Shown: piece by piece, positions 1 through 6,410 of the stretch
How positions within the stretch are numbered: the stretch's first letter is position 1
Layout: every line of letters starts with the position of its first letter
Assembly (NCBI GenBank): GCA_030591195.1
Contig: JAUVBO010000176.1
Span: 1-6,410, forward strand
Length of the DNA: 6,410 nucleotides
Reading direction: 5' to 3'
Source of the DNA: Pseudomonadota bacterium
GTDB taxonomy: Bacteria; Myxococcota; Polyangia; GCA-2747355; JACKDQ01
Notes under the pieces: generated by a model
The model's input: only the letters and a program-made list of their open reading frames with translations
Told to the model about the DNA's origin: nothing
Databases searched by the model: none
Made by a program: the position numbers and the translations under genes

Positions 1-1515
1 ATCATCTCGGGCCTGATCGTCGCCTTCGTCTTCGCGCGGCTCTGGCGGCGGGCCGAGATCATCACCGACGCCGAGCTGATCGAGCTGCGCTACACCGGCC
101 AGCGCGCGCTCGTGCTGCGGACCGGCATCGCCCTGTTCCGCTCGCTGGTGCTCGAGCTGATCACCCTCTCGTGGGTCATCCTCGGCATGGCCAAGGTGAT
201 CAAGGAGGTGATCGACCTGCCGCCCACGATCACCCTGCCGCTCTTCGGCCCGGCCGCCGCCGAGCTGGTGGTGGTGGTCTCGCTGGTGGTGATCGCCCTC
301 GGCTACTCGGTGACCAGCGGACTGTGGGGGGTGGTGGTCACCGACCTGATCGAGTTCATCGTCGCGATGGGCGGCGCGATCCTGCTCGCGGCGCTCGCCG
401 TGCGCGAGGCTGGCGGCATCGCCGCGATGAAGCAGGCGATCGTCTCCGGGCCCCTCGGCGCGGACGCCCTCGCCTTCTTGCCCAGCCCGGGCGGGGGCCA
501 TCTGCCGACGATCTCGATCGTGGTCTACATCGGCGTCACCTGGTGGGCCAACACCGAGATCGACGGCAGCGGCAAGCGCGCCCAGCGCTTCCTCGCCTGC
601 CGCAACGAGACCCATGCCCTCGCCTCGGGGCTGTGGAACATGGCGGTGCAGTGGATCCTGCGCAGCTGGCCGTGGTACCTCACCGCCCTCGCCTCGCTGG
701 TGATCTTCCCGCATGTCACCGACCACGAGACGGTCTACCCGCGGCTGATCGCCACCCTGCTGCCCACCGGCCTCAAGGGGCTGATGGTCGCCTCGTTCCT
801 CGCCGCCTTCCTCTCCACCGTCGACAGCCAGCTCAACCTCTCGGCCTCGTACCTGGTCAACGATCTCTACCGGCGGCTGCTCGCCAAGGACCGCCCGCCG
901 CGGCACTACGTCAGCGCCTCGCGGCTGACGGTGGTCGCGCTGGCGGCGATCGCCACCGGGATCGCCCTGGCGATGCCCTCGGTGCTCGGCGCCTTCCGCT
1001 TCAAGATGGAGCTGATGGCCGGCCTCGGGCTGATCTACGTCCTGCGCTGGTTCTGGTGGCGGGTCAGCGCCTGGACCGAGATCGCCGCCCTGGTGGCCGG
1101 CGTCACCGCGGCCCTCTGGCTCAACCTCGGCGGGGCCTTCGGCGGCCTGCCGACCGACGCGGCCTTCGCCTGGCGCCTGCTCAGCATCATCGGCTGCGCG
1201 CTGACCGCGGCCCTGGCAGCGACGGTGCTGCTGCCCGCCGAGCCGATCGACCACCTGGTGCGGTTCTACAACCGGGTGCGCCCGCCGCCGCTGCTCTGGG
1301 GCCCGGTGATCGAGGCCGCTGGCGCCGACCCCAGCCGCGGCGAGCTCGGGCGAACCGCGGCCCAGTGGGCCCTGGCGGTGGCTTGTGTCTTCTGCGCGAT
1401 GTTCGGCCTCGGCAAGCTGCTGCTGGCCGAGCCGGGCGTGGCCCTGGTCCTCGGCGTCCTCGCCGTGGCTGGCAGCTGGTTGCTGCTCCGCTGGCTCTTC
1501 GGCACACCGCGCTAG
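1..1515 (+). CDS. Sodium:solute symporter (SSS family), 3' part; start outside window
   Basis: The reading frame is open from the first base to a TAG at 1513-1515, giving the last 504 residues of a polytopic inner-membrane protein that probably couples Na+ entry to uptake of an organic solute. The substrate cannot be read from sequence. Family marks, numbered from the window start: GLWGVVVTDLIEF near residues 107-119, a typical SSS helix; AQRFLACRNETHA near 194-206, matching the family's cytoplasmic QR-x-L-aa-K/R-xE-x-A loop; and AAFLSTVDSQLNLSASYL near 268-285, where S272/T273 sit where SSS transporters place hydroxyl ligands of the conserved Na2 sodium site. The stretch LRWFWWRVSAWTEI further on is also common in this family. 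Several more hydrophobic helices follow, including two at the very C-terminus. The first one or two helices are missing. Family assignment is firm; the solute is unknown. The next gene is 174 bases downstream and shows no functional link. Confidence 0.93.
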   Translation: MISGLIVAFVFARLWRRAEIITDAELIELRYTGQRALVLRTGIALFRSLVLELITLSWVILGMAKVIKEVIDLPPTITLPLFGPAAAELVVVVSLVVIALGYSVTSGLWGVVVTDLIEFIVAMGGAILLAALAVREAGGIAAMKQAIVSGPLGADALAFLPSPGGGHLPTISIVVYIGVTWWANTEIDGSGKRAQRFLACRNETHALASGLWNMAVQWILRSWPWYLTALASLVIFPHVTDHETVYPRLIATLLPTGLKGLMVASFLAAFLSTVDSQLNLSASYLVNDLYRRLLAKDRPPRHYVSASRLTVVALAAIATGIALAMPSVLGAFRFKMELMAGLGLIYVLRWFWWRVSAWTEIAALVAGVTAALWLNLGGAFGGLPTDAAFAWRLLSIIGCALTAALAATVLLPAEPIDHLVRFYNRVRPPPLLWGPVIEAAGADPSRGELGRTAAQWALAVACVFCAMFGLGKLLLAEPGVALVLGVLAVAGSWLLLRWLFGTPR

Positions 1516-1676
1516 TGAACGGGTGTCCGAAAACTAGAGGTGGTGGGCGCTTCAGCCGGCTGACGCTCCTGCACTTGCCGCCGCTTTGAGACCTCGACCC
1601 TCCTGATTCCAACAGGTTGCTTCAGTCCCTGGATTGGCGTGCGCCTTGCTCTCCCAGAGGGTGGCGAAGACCGCCG

Positions 1677-1685
1677 AAAGGGAAG
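1677..1685 (+). promoter_or_regulatory. Ribosome binding site deciding the start of the His/Cys lipoprotein gene
   Basis: The purine run AAAGGGAAG ends four bases before the ATG at 1690, and its AGGG core lies seven bases upstream, a normal Shine-Dalgarno distance. This favours the ATG at 1690 over an in-frame GTG at 1639. The GTG would add 17 charged residues ahead of an otherwise textbook signal peptide. Confidence 0.6.
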
Positions 1686-1689
1686 AACC

Positions 1690-3114
1690 ATGCGCAGCAG
1701 ACATCTGGTCATCGCAGCCCTCGCCCTGTTTTTTGTCGCCTGCGGCACAGCCCCGGCGAGTCACGCGCCCACCGGCCCGGGAGGCAAGGGCGACAACGAG
1801 GTCGGCGGCGGCGACGACGGGCGCTCCGGCTGGTCGTCGGACAACTCCTACGAGGTCGCCGCAGTGATCTCGAGTCAGATCGTGCACCAGGCCACCGGCG
1901 ACTACGCCGCGCTCGCCACCGACGCCGAGCTGCAGCGCAGCCTCGCCGAGACCCAGATCAAGTACGTCCGCAACACGATCAAGGCCTACCCGTGGCAGTA
2001 CTACCTCGAGCAGCTCGCCCGGGAGATCACCATCGACACCGACAACATCATCGTCGACGGCGACACCGTGACCATCCCCTACACCGCCGCGGTCGACCTG
2101 GTGAAGAAGGGCAACGGCAGCGAGCCGCCAGCGCTCGAGGACCTGCAGCAGAAGCAGTTCACCGCGGTGGTCCCCCTCGACCCGGTCGACGTCTACCGCA
2201 CCGGCTACTACCAGGATCGACTCGGCGAGGACTGCGCCGATGACTACGGCGACTACATCCTGCAGGAGTACAAGTACTACTACTACTTCGCCCCGGAGAA
2301 GGAGGGCTGCAAGGAGCGGATGGAGCAGCTCGGGATCTACCACCAGGCCGCGCTCGAGATCACCGAGGTCTACCCGGTGCGGACGGTCTATCCGGAGTAC
2401 GACCTGCTGTCGAGCCCGCTCGACGACCAGGGCACGGTGGGCTTCGCCGCCGCGATCCTGCCCAACCTCGGCGACGACGATCCCAAGAGCCGCTTCGCCG
2501 GCCACAAGTACGAGCTGGAGCACAACCTCGGGCTGGTCGGCACCTCCCACGACAACGGCCGCTACTGGCGCTACGTCTGGGAGCAGGGCCAGGCGCGGAT
2601 CACCGTCGACCTCTACGACCCGACCGAGATCCCCTACCCGTTCAACTTCAGCTCGAACTTCCACCAGGCGCTCGGGGCCTACCAGCTAGTGCAGTACAAC
2701 GGCCACTCGAACTACGGCCACAAGGACCTGCTCGCCAACCAGCAGGCGTTCATGGACCCGTACCAGATCATCGTGATGCACTCGTGCAGCTCCTACGCCT
2801 ACTACTCCCAGCAGGTCTTCCGTGCCAAGGCCAGCGACGCCGAGGACGCCACCGACGACGAGAAGCTCGGCTGGGCCACCGCCGACGTGCTGGCCACCGG
2901 CAAGTCGTCCTATCCCTCGGACTCGCCGACAGTGATGGGCATCCTGCTGCAGGGCCTGATGGACGGCCTGGTGGCGATCGAGGGCGGCACGCCGGCCGAC
3001 GCGCCGAGCTGGCAGGCGATGACCCGCAAGATGAACCAGCAGACCTGGGGCAACATCCTCTACGGCGTCTCCGGCTCGCGGACCAACGCCTGGCAGCCAC
3101 CCCAGCCCGAGTAG
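1690..3114 (+). CDS. Putative lipoprotein with caspase/gingipain-like His/Cys dyad
   Basis: The product has 474 residues. Residues 1-18 form a lipoprotein-type signal peptide (MRSRHL, a hydrophobic core, then FVAC). C18 is the likely lipidated cysteine, although Phe at -3 is not ideal. A flexible Gly/Asp-rich spacer (about 19-45) follows, containing GGKGD at 31-35. The middle region is Tyr-rich (YKYYYYF at 194-200) and has two cysteines, C182 and C207, that could form a disulfide. The C-terminal half reads as alternating strands and helices. One strand (YQLVQY) runs into NGHSNYG with H339, and another (YQIIVM) runs into HSCSSYAYYS with C366. A hydrophobic strand followed by His-Gly or Gly-His, then a second strand ending in Ser/Ala-Cys, is the hallmark of clan CD cysteine peptidases (caspases, gingipains, legumains). 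C366 is the only mature cysteine left unpaired. Peptidase activity is inferred; the protein could be an inactive relative. I recall similar uncharacterised lipoproteins in Myxococcota but cannot confirm this here. The gene converges on its downstream neighbour with a 30-base gap. Confidence 0.85.
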   Translation: MRSRHLVIAALALFFVACGTAPASHAPTGPGGKGDNEVGGGDDGRSGWSSDNSYEVAAVISSQIVHQATGDYAALATDAELQRSLAETQIKYVRNTIKAYPWQYYLEQLAREITIDTDNIIVDGDTVTIPYTAAVDLVKKGNGSEPPALEDLQQKQFTAVVPLDPVDVYRTGYYQDRLGEDCADDYGDYILQEYKYYYYFAPEKEGCKERMEQLGIYHQAALEITEVYPVRTVYPEYDLLSSPLDDQGTVGFAAAILPNLGDDDPKSRFAGHKYELEHNLGLVGTSHDNGRYWRYVWEQGQARITVDLYDPTEIPYPFNFSSNFHQALGAYQLVQYNGHSNYGHKDLLANQQAFMDPYQIIVMHSCSSYAYYSQQVFRAKASDAEDATDDEKLGWATADVLATGKSSYPSDSPTVMGILLQGLMDGLVAIEGGTPADAPSWQAMTRKMNQQTWGNILYGVSGSRTNAWQPPQPE

Positions 3115-3144
3115 CGCACCGAGCAACGCACGACGACGGGTCGA

Positions 3145-4716
3145 TCAGGGCAGCGGGAAGCGCAACAGGTGGGCGGTCTTGTCGCCGGAGCACTGGGACG
3201 CGGCGGTGACCACCGCGAGAGTCTCACCCTGGTCATCGAAGGCGATCTCGCGGCCGCAGGCGAGCGACCTGACCAGCGGCCTCGAAGCCGGCGACGCGCC
3301 TCCACCTCCAACGATCAGCGCTTCGAGGTCGAACTCGACGTAGACCGGCGTCTCGCGGGCCACGACCACCAGCTCGCCGAAGGTGCCGCCACTGGCGATG
3401 GCCGGCTTGCCGTGGTCCCGGTCGGTCGAGCCGCCCAGATCGAGGTAAGGCGTCGCCTGGTGCGGCTCGGGCAAGATGCGCACCAGCGCATGCGGCTCGT
3501 CGGTGCTGACCAGCAGCAGCGCCCCGGCGTGCGGCCCGCGTCGGAAGAAACGCAGTGCCCGGGCGCTGCCCTGGGGGAAAGCCGGATCGTCGACCTCGAC
3601 CTCTCCCGGCAGGTATCGATAGCTCCCACCCCACCAGGAGATGTAGGTCGTGCCGGGAGGCAGGCCGGCGCGAAAGCCCCCGACCGTGTCGATGCCGACG
3701 CTCATCGCCCGCCGGTCGGCCACCACCTGGATCGTCTGGTCGGCGGCGACGCAGTAGATCCCCCCGGTGTCCGAAGCTCCCTCGCCGGGCGCAGGGGCAT
3801 CGCTAGGCCCGCTGGCGACGAACAGCGCGTCGGGCTGACTGGGGCAGGGACCACCCGGAGCCCAGTTGATGTCACGCATCACCGTCGGGTTGATCTTCTG
3901 GTCGGCGAGGTCGAGCCAGGGGGCGATCGGGCCCGTGGCACCGGTGCCGAAGCGGTAGAGCCGCACGGTGCTGGCCGTCTCGACCACCGCCTCGCCGTCG
4001 ACGTGTTTGGTCCGCTTGGCCGACGCGGCGACGAAGTCGCCACCAAAGCTGCCGCCGGCCCAGGTCAGCGCCTGGATCTCCCGGCTCGCCTGGTCCAGCT
4101 GGCCGACGGTCTCCACCTCGAGGCCCTTGATCAACGACACCGCGTGATCACCGAGGGACCGCACGGTGTAGACCGGCTCGACCACGGTGATCGCGATCGG
4201 CCCGGGCGGCACGCCATCCTTGGCATCCGGCGCCAGCGTCGGCTCGCCCGTCACCGCCAGCGCGCAGCGGGCGCCGGCCGGAACGTCGGGCGGCACGAAG
4301 AGCACCAGCGCCAGCGGCTGATCGCCCGGGCCGATGAACGAGACTGTCAGCTCACGCCGGGCCCGGCCCTCGCCGACCCGCTTGACCAGGCAGGGCGCCG
4401 CGGTGAGCTCGAAGGTCAGAGGCCGCGCGCCACCGACGAGCAGCGCCGAGAGCAGCAGGTGCTGCCCCACCGGCAGCTCGCTGGCGGTGGGCGGCTTGAC
4501 GCGCAACACCCCGGGGGCGACGGAGAGATCACCGTCCGCCCCGTCGCGAGCCTGAAGGGACAGATCGACCGTCCCGTCGGTCGACGGTCCGACGTCGACC
4601 TGGCCGTCGCCGCCGTCGGTCGGGGGACCATCACCAGAGCTGCTGCAGCCGAGCAGCGGCGACAGCAGGAGCAAACCGGCCCACCGGGTAATGGGCGTGA
4701 CGACCGTTCTGGCCAC
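3145..4716 (-). CDS. Secreted lipoprotein, six-cysteine beta-rich family, copy A
   Basis: I do not recognise this family. The product has 523 residues from a GTG at 4716-4714. That is the only usable start near the signal peptide; the frame runs open further upstream but without lipoprotein character. Residues 1-24 are a signal peptide with a canonical lipobox, LLGC (C24), followed by serines. Residues 25-60 are a Gly/Asp/Pro/Thr spacer. Residues about 65-165 look like a beta-sandwich domain with C109 and C151. The rest (about 170-520) alternates short hydrophobic strands with turns and includes GGPCP (C291), GGIYC (C322), GTFGELVVVARE, LACGRE (C487) and SQCSGDK (C509). This is suggestive of a beta-propeller, though no repeat is crisp enough to count blades. 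It aligns over its whole length with the divergent neighbour at 4780-6252, sharing WLDL, GPCP, GGIYC, GEL-VVLVARE-type blocks and all six mature cysteines. No catalytic motif was seen, so a structural, binding or cell-surface role is possible. No clear Shine-Dalgarno precedes the GTG. Confidence 0.85.
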   Translation of the reverse strand: MARTVVTPITRWAGLLLLSPLLGCSSSGDGPPTDGGDGQVDVGPSTDGTVDLSLQARDGADGDLSVAPGVLRVKPPTASELPVGQHLLLSALLVGGARPLTFELTAAPCLVKRVGEGRARRELTVSFIGPGDQPLALVLFVPPDVPAGARCALAVTGEPTLAPDAKDGVPPGPIAITVVEPVYTVRSLGDHAVSLIKGLEVETVGQLDQASREIQALTWAGGSFGGDFVAASAKRTKHVDGEAVVETASTVRLYRFGTGATGPIAPWLDLADQKINPTVMRDINWAPGGPCPSQPDALFVASGPSDAPAPGEGASDTGGIYCVAADQTIQVVADRRAMSVGIDTVGGFRAGLPPGTTYISWWGGSYRYLPGEVEVDDPAFPQGSARALRFFRRGPHAGALLLVSTDEPHALVRILPEPHQATPYLDLGGSTDRDHGKPAIASGGTFGELVVVARETPVYVEFDLEALIVGGGGASPASRPLVRSLACGREIAFDDQGETLAVVTAASQCSGDKTAHLLRFPLP

Positions 4717-4779
4717 GATGTGACCAGCGTAGCACGGGCGACCTTTGCCGACCGCCGCAGGAAGGACTATCGTTCGAGG
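4717..4779. promoter_or_regulatory. Short divergent intergenic region shared by the two paralogues
   Basis: These 63 bases separate the GTG start of the leftward gene from the first GTG of the rightward gene and must hold the promoters of both, unless one promoter lies within the other gene. I could not find convincing -35/-10 pairs on either strand. The right end overlaps the left arm of the inverted repeat at 4767-4801. A shared control region is an inference from geometry. Confidence 0.5.
4759..4766 (+). promoter_or_regulatory. Shine-Dalgarno-like AGGAAGGA upstream of the rightward paralogue
   Basis: AGGAAGGA is a good match to the anti-SD sequence, but 13 bases separate it from GTG 4780 and 16 from GTG 4783, longer than usual. 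It ends at the base immediately before the inverted-repeat stem (4767). If the stem folds in the mRNA, it would bring this site close to the start codon exposed in the loop. Confidence 0.5.
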
Positions 4780-4801
4780 GTGGTGATCCCTCGAACGATA
4801 G
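4767..4801. repeat. Perfect 14-bp inverted repeat with 7-base loop over a start codon
   Basis: The left arm CTATCGTTCGAGGG (4767-4780) and the right arm CCCTCGAACGATAG (4788-4801) are exact reverse complements, separated by TGGTGAT (4781-4787). The element lies at the start of the rightward gene. GTG 4780-4782 begins in the last stem base, and GTG 4783-4785 lies wholly in the loop. The right arm encodes residues 4-7 (Pro-Arg-Thr-Ile) of the signal peptide. There is no following T-run, so it does not look like an intrinsic terminator. It could be an operator for a dimeric regulator acting on both divergent genes, or an mRNA hairpin controlling translation start. The symmetry is seen directly; both roles are inferred. 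Confidence 0.9.
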
Positions 4802-6252
4802 CCACAGCGCTCGCGGTGGCGCTTGCCGGCTGGGCCGGCGGCGGCTGCCACGACCTGTTCGGCTACGCCCCCGCCGCCGGCACCGCGGGGTCCGACGCCG
4901 CCGCCGATGACGGGGGCGTAGCCCGCGATGGCACGCCCATCGATGCCCTCGCCGAGGGGCCCGCGCCGACCGACGCAGCGCTCGCGCTGGTGGTCACGGC
5001 CAGCGGTGCCAGCGTGCGGGTGGGACAGAGCACCACCGCGACGCTCACCGCGTCGGCCCCGGGCGAGACCTGGCTCAAGGCTCCGCCGTGTCGGCTCAAG
5101 CTGGCGGGCCCCGGCCGCAGCTGGCCCGCGCTGAAGATCACCCTCCCCGCCCCTGGCGGCGCGGTGGACCTCGAGGTCTTCGCCCCCCTCGCCGCCGCGG
5201 CCGGCAAGCAGTGCCAGCTGGTGGCCAAGGACGCCGCGGTGGTCGGCGGGACGATCGACCTGCTGTCGGCCGAGACCGCGATCATCGACCTCGACGGCTT
5301 CACCGTGGTCGGCCTCAGCGGTCTCGAGGCGAAGATCCTCGGCCAGCTCCCGACGCCCCACGCGGCGGTGCGGGCGATGGCCACTGCGGGCGGCGGCTTC
5401 GGCGAGCGGCTGATGATCGCCACGTCCCTCGATCGCGGCACACCGGTGTCGTCGAGCTCGGTGCGGATCTTCGACCTGCAGCTCGACGCGCCTACGGCCA
5501 CCATCGGAACCTGGCTCGATCTCTCCGGCGACGTGGTCCAGCCCGGCGTGATCGACGATCTGGTCTGGTCGGACATCGGGCCCTGCCCGGGCCAGCTCTA
5601 CGTCGCCGCCGACCAGGGCGACCTGACCCCAGCAAACGACGACATCGCGGGCGGCATCTACTGCATCGACGAGACCGGGTCGATCAGCGAGCTGGTCAAC
5701 CGTCCGGCCCTGACCCTCGACGTAGCCGCTCGTGACGGGATCATGGCCGGCCTCGCCGAGGGCGGGATCGTGTATTCACGGTCGTCGGGGACCACGATCT
5801 ACCCCGGCCAGATCGACACCCCGCCCGCCTACGGCGGCTTCCGGCGGCTACGCCTGGTCACGGGCGCGTCCCACCTCGCGGGGGCGCTCTTCGGCGTGGC
5901 GTACGACCCCAACGAGCTGCAGCGGGTCGGCCCGGCGCCCGCTCACCAGCAGCAGTCCCTCGGGCTGGTTGGCGACAAGGCCGACCTCGCCGTAGCACCG
6001 GCGGGCGAGCTCGGCGGCGTGGTGCTGGTCGCCCGCGAGGAGACAGAATACCGGATCTTCAGCGTGTTGGCGCTGATCGAGCAGGCACCCGGCACCTGGC
6101 TCAAGGTATCGCTGCTCGAGCATCTCACCTGCGCCCGCCGGCTCGCGGTCGACACCGAGGGGCAGCGGCTGTTCGTCGCGGCCAGCGCCCCGGGCGACAC
6201 CGGGTGTACCAAGACGACAATCTACGAGCTGAGCTTCACCGCCTCGCGCTGA
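4780..6252 (+). CDS. Secreted (probable lipo-)protein, six-cysteine beta-rich family, copy B
   Basis: The product has 490 residues if it starts at GTG 4780, or 489 from the adjacent GTG 4783. The frame is open far upstream, but only from here does a proper signal peptide begin (VVIPRT, then an Ala/Leu core), ending at C23. The junction is AGGGC, a poor lipobox, so lipidation is less certain than in the paralogue. C23 does align with that protein's lipid cysteine. An Ala/Asp/Gly spacer runs to about residue 65, then a beta-rich domain with C104 and C145. A strand-rich region follows with GPCPG (C269), GGIYC (C295), LTCARR (C451) and TGCTK (C476). Shared blocks with the leftward gene include GLEAKILGQL, TWLDLSGD, GGIYC, AGALFGVAYD and GELGGVVLVARE. 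The gaps between successive cysteines are nearly the same in the two proteins, which suggests the same fold and perhaps three disulfides. The function is unknown and no enzyme motif was found. Confidence 0.85.
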   Translation: MVIPRTIATALAVALAGWAGGGCHDLFGYAPAAGTAGSDAAADDGGVARDGTPIDALAEGPAPTDAALALVVTASGASVRVGQSTTATLTASAPGETWLKAPPCRLKLAGPGRSWPALKITLPAPGGAVDLEVFAPLAAAAGKQCQLVAKDAAVVGGTIDLLSAETAIIDLDGFTVVGLSGLEAKILGQLPTPHAAVRAMATAGGGFGERLMIATSLDRGTPVSSSSVRIFDLQLDAPTATIGTWLDLSGDVVQPGVIDDLVWSDIGPCPGQLYVAADQGDLTPANDDIAGGIYCIDETGSISELVNRPALTLDVAARDGIMAGLAEGGIVYSRSSGTTIYPGQIDTPPAYGGFRRLRLVTGASHLAGALFGVAYDPNELQRVGPAPAHQQQSLGLVGDKADLAVAPAGELGGVVLVAREETEYRIFSVLALIEQAPGTWLKVSLLEHLTCARRLAVDTEGQRLFVAASAPGDTGCTKTTIYELSFTASR

Positions 6253-6325
6253 CCTGACAGGGCGGTCGCATAGTCGCCGGCCACAGGGGGATGCGAGTGA
6301 AATCCTCGTCAGCTTGTCCACGGAG

Positions 6326-6358
6326 CCGGATTCGGGTCGGAAGTCGGCCGTGAACCAG
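6326..6358. repeat. 33-bp direct repeat, copy 1
   Basis: It starts CCGGATTCGGGTCG and ends GGCCGTGAACCAG. It is identical to the sequence at 6378-6410 except for one base, G at 6340 against A at 6392. The interval between copies is 19 bases, giving a 52-base period. Confidence 0.9.
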
Positions 6359-6377
6359 GTCACTCCCCAGAACTGTC

Positions 6378-6410
6378 CCGGATTCGGGTCGAAAGTCGGC
6401 CGTGAACCAG
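6378..6410. repeat. 33-bp direct repeat, copy 2 (at window edge)
   Basis: This is the second copy of the repeat at 6326-6358, with one mismatch. It ends exactly at the last base of the window, so the real repeat may be longer and further copies may follow. Confidence 0.9.

Larger units (their letters stand above)
6315..6410. mobile_element. Possible end of an insertion sequence (IS21-like?), running off the window
   Basis: This segment is non-coding and holds two copies of a 33-bp repeat, each preceded by TGTCC (6315-6319 with the T of TG at 6315, and 6374-6378). IS21-family elements characteristically begin with TG and carry several direct repeats inside each end, to which the transposase binds. 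The layout fits, but no transposase gene or opposite end is visible, so this is a hypothesis. A tandem repeat array starting at the window edge is the main alternative. Confidence 0.3.

Noticed and set aside
1547..1566. Palindrome TCAGCCGGCTGA (1552-1563) after the symporter, considered as a terminator or IS end
   Set aside because: As a hairpin it has only a 4-bp stem plus a bulged 3-bp extension and no T-run. Neither ends nor repeats nearby support an insertion sequence. The 1516-1689 gap otherwise shows nothing I can assign beyond the ribosome binding site.
1586..1614. TTGAGA at 1586-1591 as a -35 box for the His/Cys lipoprotein gene
   Set aside because: No acceptable -10 hexamer lies at the required distance.
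1552..2664. 370-residue antisense frame under the His/Cys lipoprotein gene
   Set aside because: Its Val/Leu/Gly/Asp-biased composition is what antisense of a GC-rich gene gives. It has no start context and no recognisable motif.
3169..4779. Very long open frame on the + strand continuing upstream of the rightward paralogue, antisense to the leftward gene
   Set aside because: It is rich in Arg, Gly, Asp and Gln without domain character and is the mirror of a convincing lipoprotein gene. High GC leaves antisense frames open. The real protein starts at the signal peptide near 4780.
4717..5361. Upstream extension of the leftward gene frame to a start at 5361
   Set aside because: It overlaps the rightward gene antisense, has low-complexity Arg/Gly composition, and would bury the canonical lipoprotein signal peptide inside the protein.
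6261..6278. Small hairpin (GGCG / CGCC plus two G-T pairs) nine bases after the stop of the rightward paralogue
   Set aside because: The stem is short and wobble-containing, and there is no U-tract after it. It is not convincing as an intrinsic terminator.
5848..6363. 171-residue minus-strand frame across the end of the rightward paralogue
   Set aside because: It is antisense to conserved paralogue sequence and its start lies inside the direct-repeat region. No domain was recognised.
6326..6410. CRISPR array
   Set aside because: There are only two repeats, the spacer is 19 bases, and no cas gene is visible. The spacer is too short for typical arrays.

Overview
The window is uniformly GC-rich, with strong third-position G/C bias in its genes. 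It looks like chromosomal DNA of a bacterium with many secreted lipoproteins. Several lipoprotein-type signal peptides are followed by Gly/Asp/Ser/Thr-rich spacers, a style common in Myxococcota and related former Deltaproteobacteria. That placement is an inference from style and family resemblance, because no rRNA or other phylogenetic marker is present.

Layout, left to right. (1) 1-1515 (+): 3' part of a sodium:solute symporter (SSS family) gene whose start lies outside the window. (2) 1690-3114 (+): a probable lipoprotein whose C-terminal half carries a strand-His-Gly / strand-Ser-Cys pair (H339, C366) resembling the dyad of clan CD (caspase/gingipain-type) cysteine peptidases. (3) 3145-4716 (-) and 4780-6252 (+): two head-to-head genes for divergent paralogues of an unrecognised secreted protein family. 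Each has a signal peptide, a low-complexity spacer, a beta-rich N-terminal region, a possibly propeller-like C-terminal region and six positionally conserved cysteines. (4) The 63-base gap between them leads into a perfect 14-bp inverted repeat with a 7-base loop (4767-4801), which covers the start codons of the right-hand gene. (5) 6253-6410: non-coding sequence ending in two 33-bp near-identical direct repeats, the second touching the window edge. This may be the start of a repeat array or the end of an insertion sequence.

The symporter is an inner-membrane transporter. The other three products are predicted to be exported and probably lipid-anchored. Genes 2 and 3 converge with only 30 bases between stops, and genes 3 and 4 diverge from a shared short regulatory gap. 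Nothing in the sequence ties the symporter functionally to the lipoproteins. The strongest leads are the unannotated His/Cys lipoprotein, the divergent six-cysteine paralogue pair, and the start-codon hairpin between them. I found no tRNA, rRNA, CRISPR array with proper spacers, or convincing intrinsic terminator.
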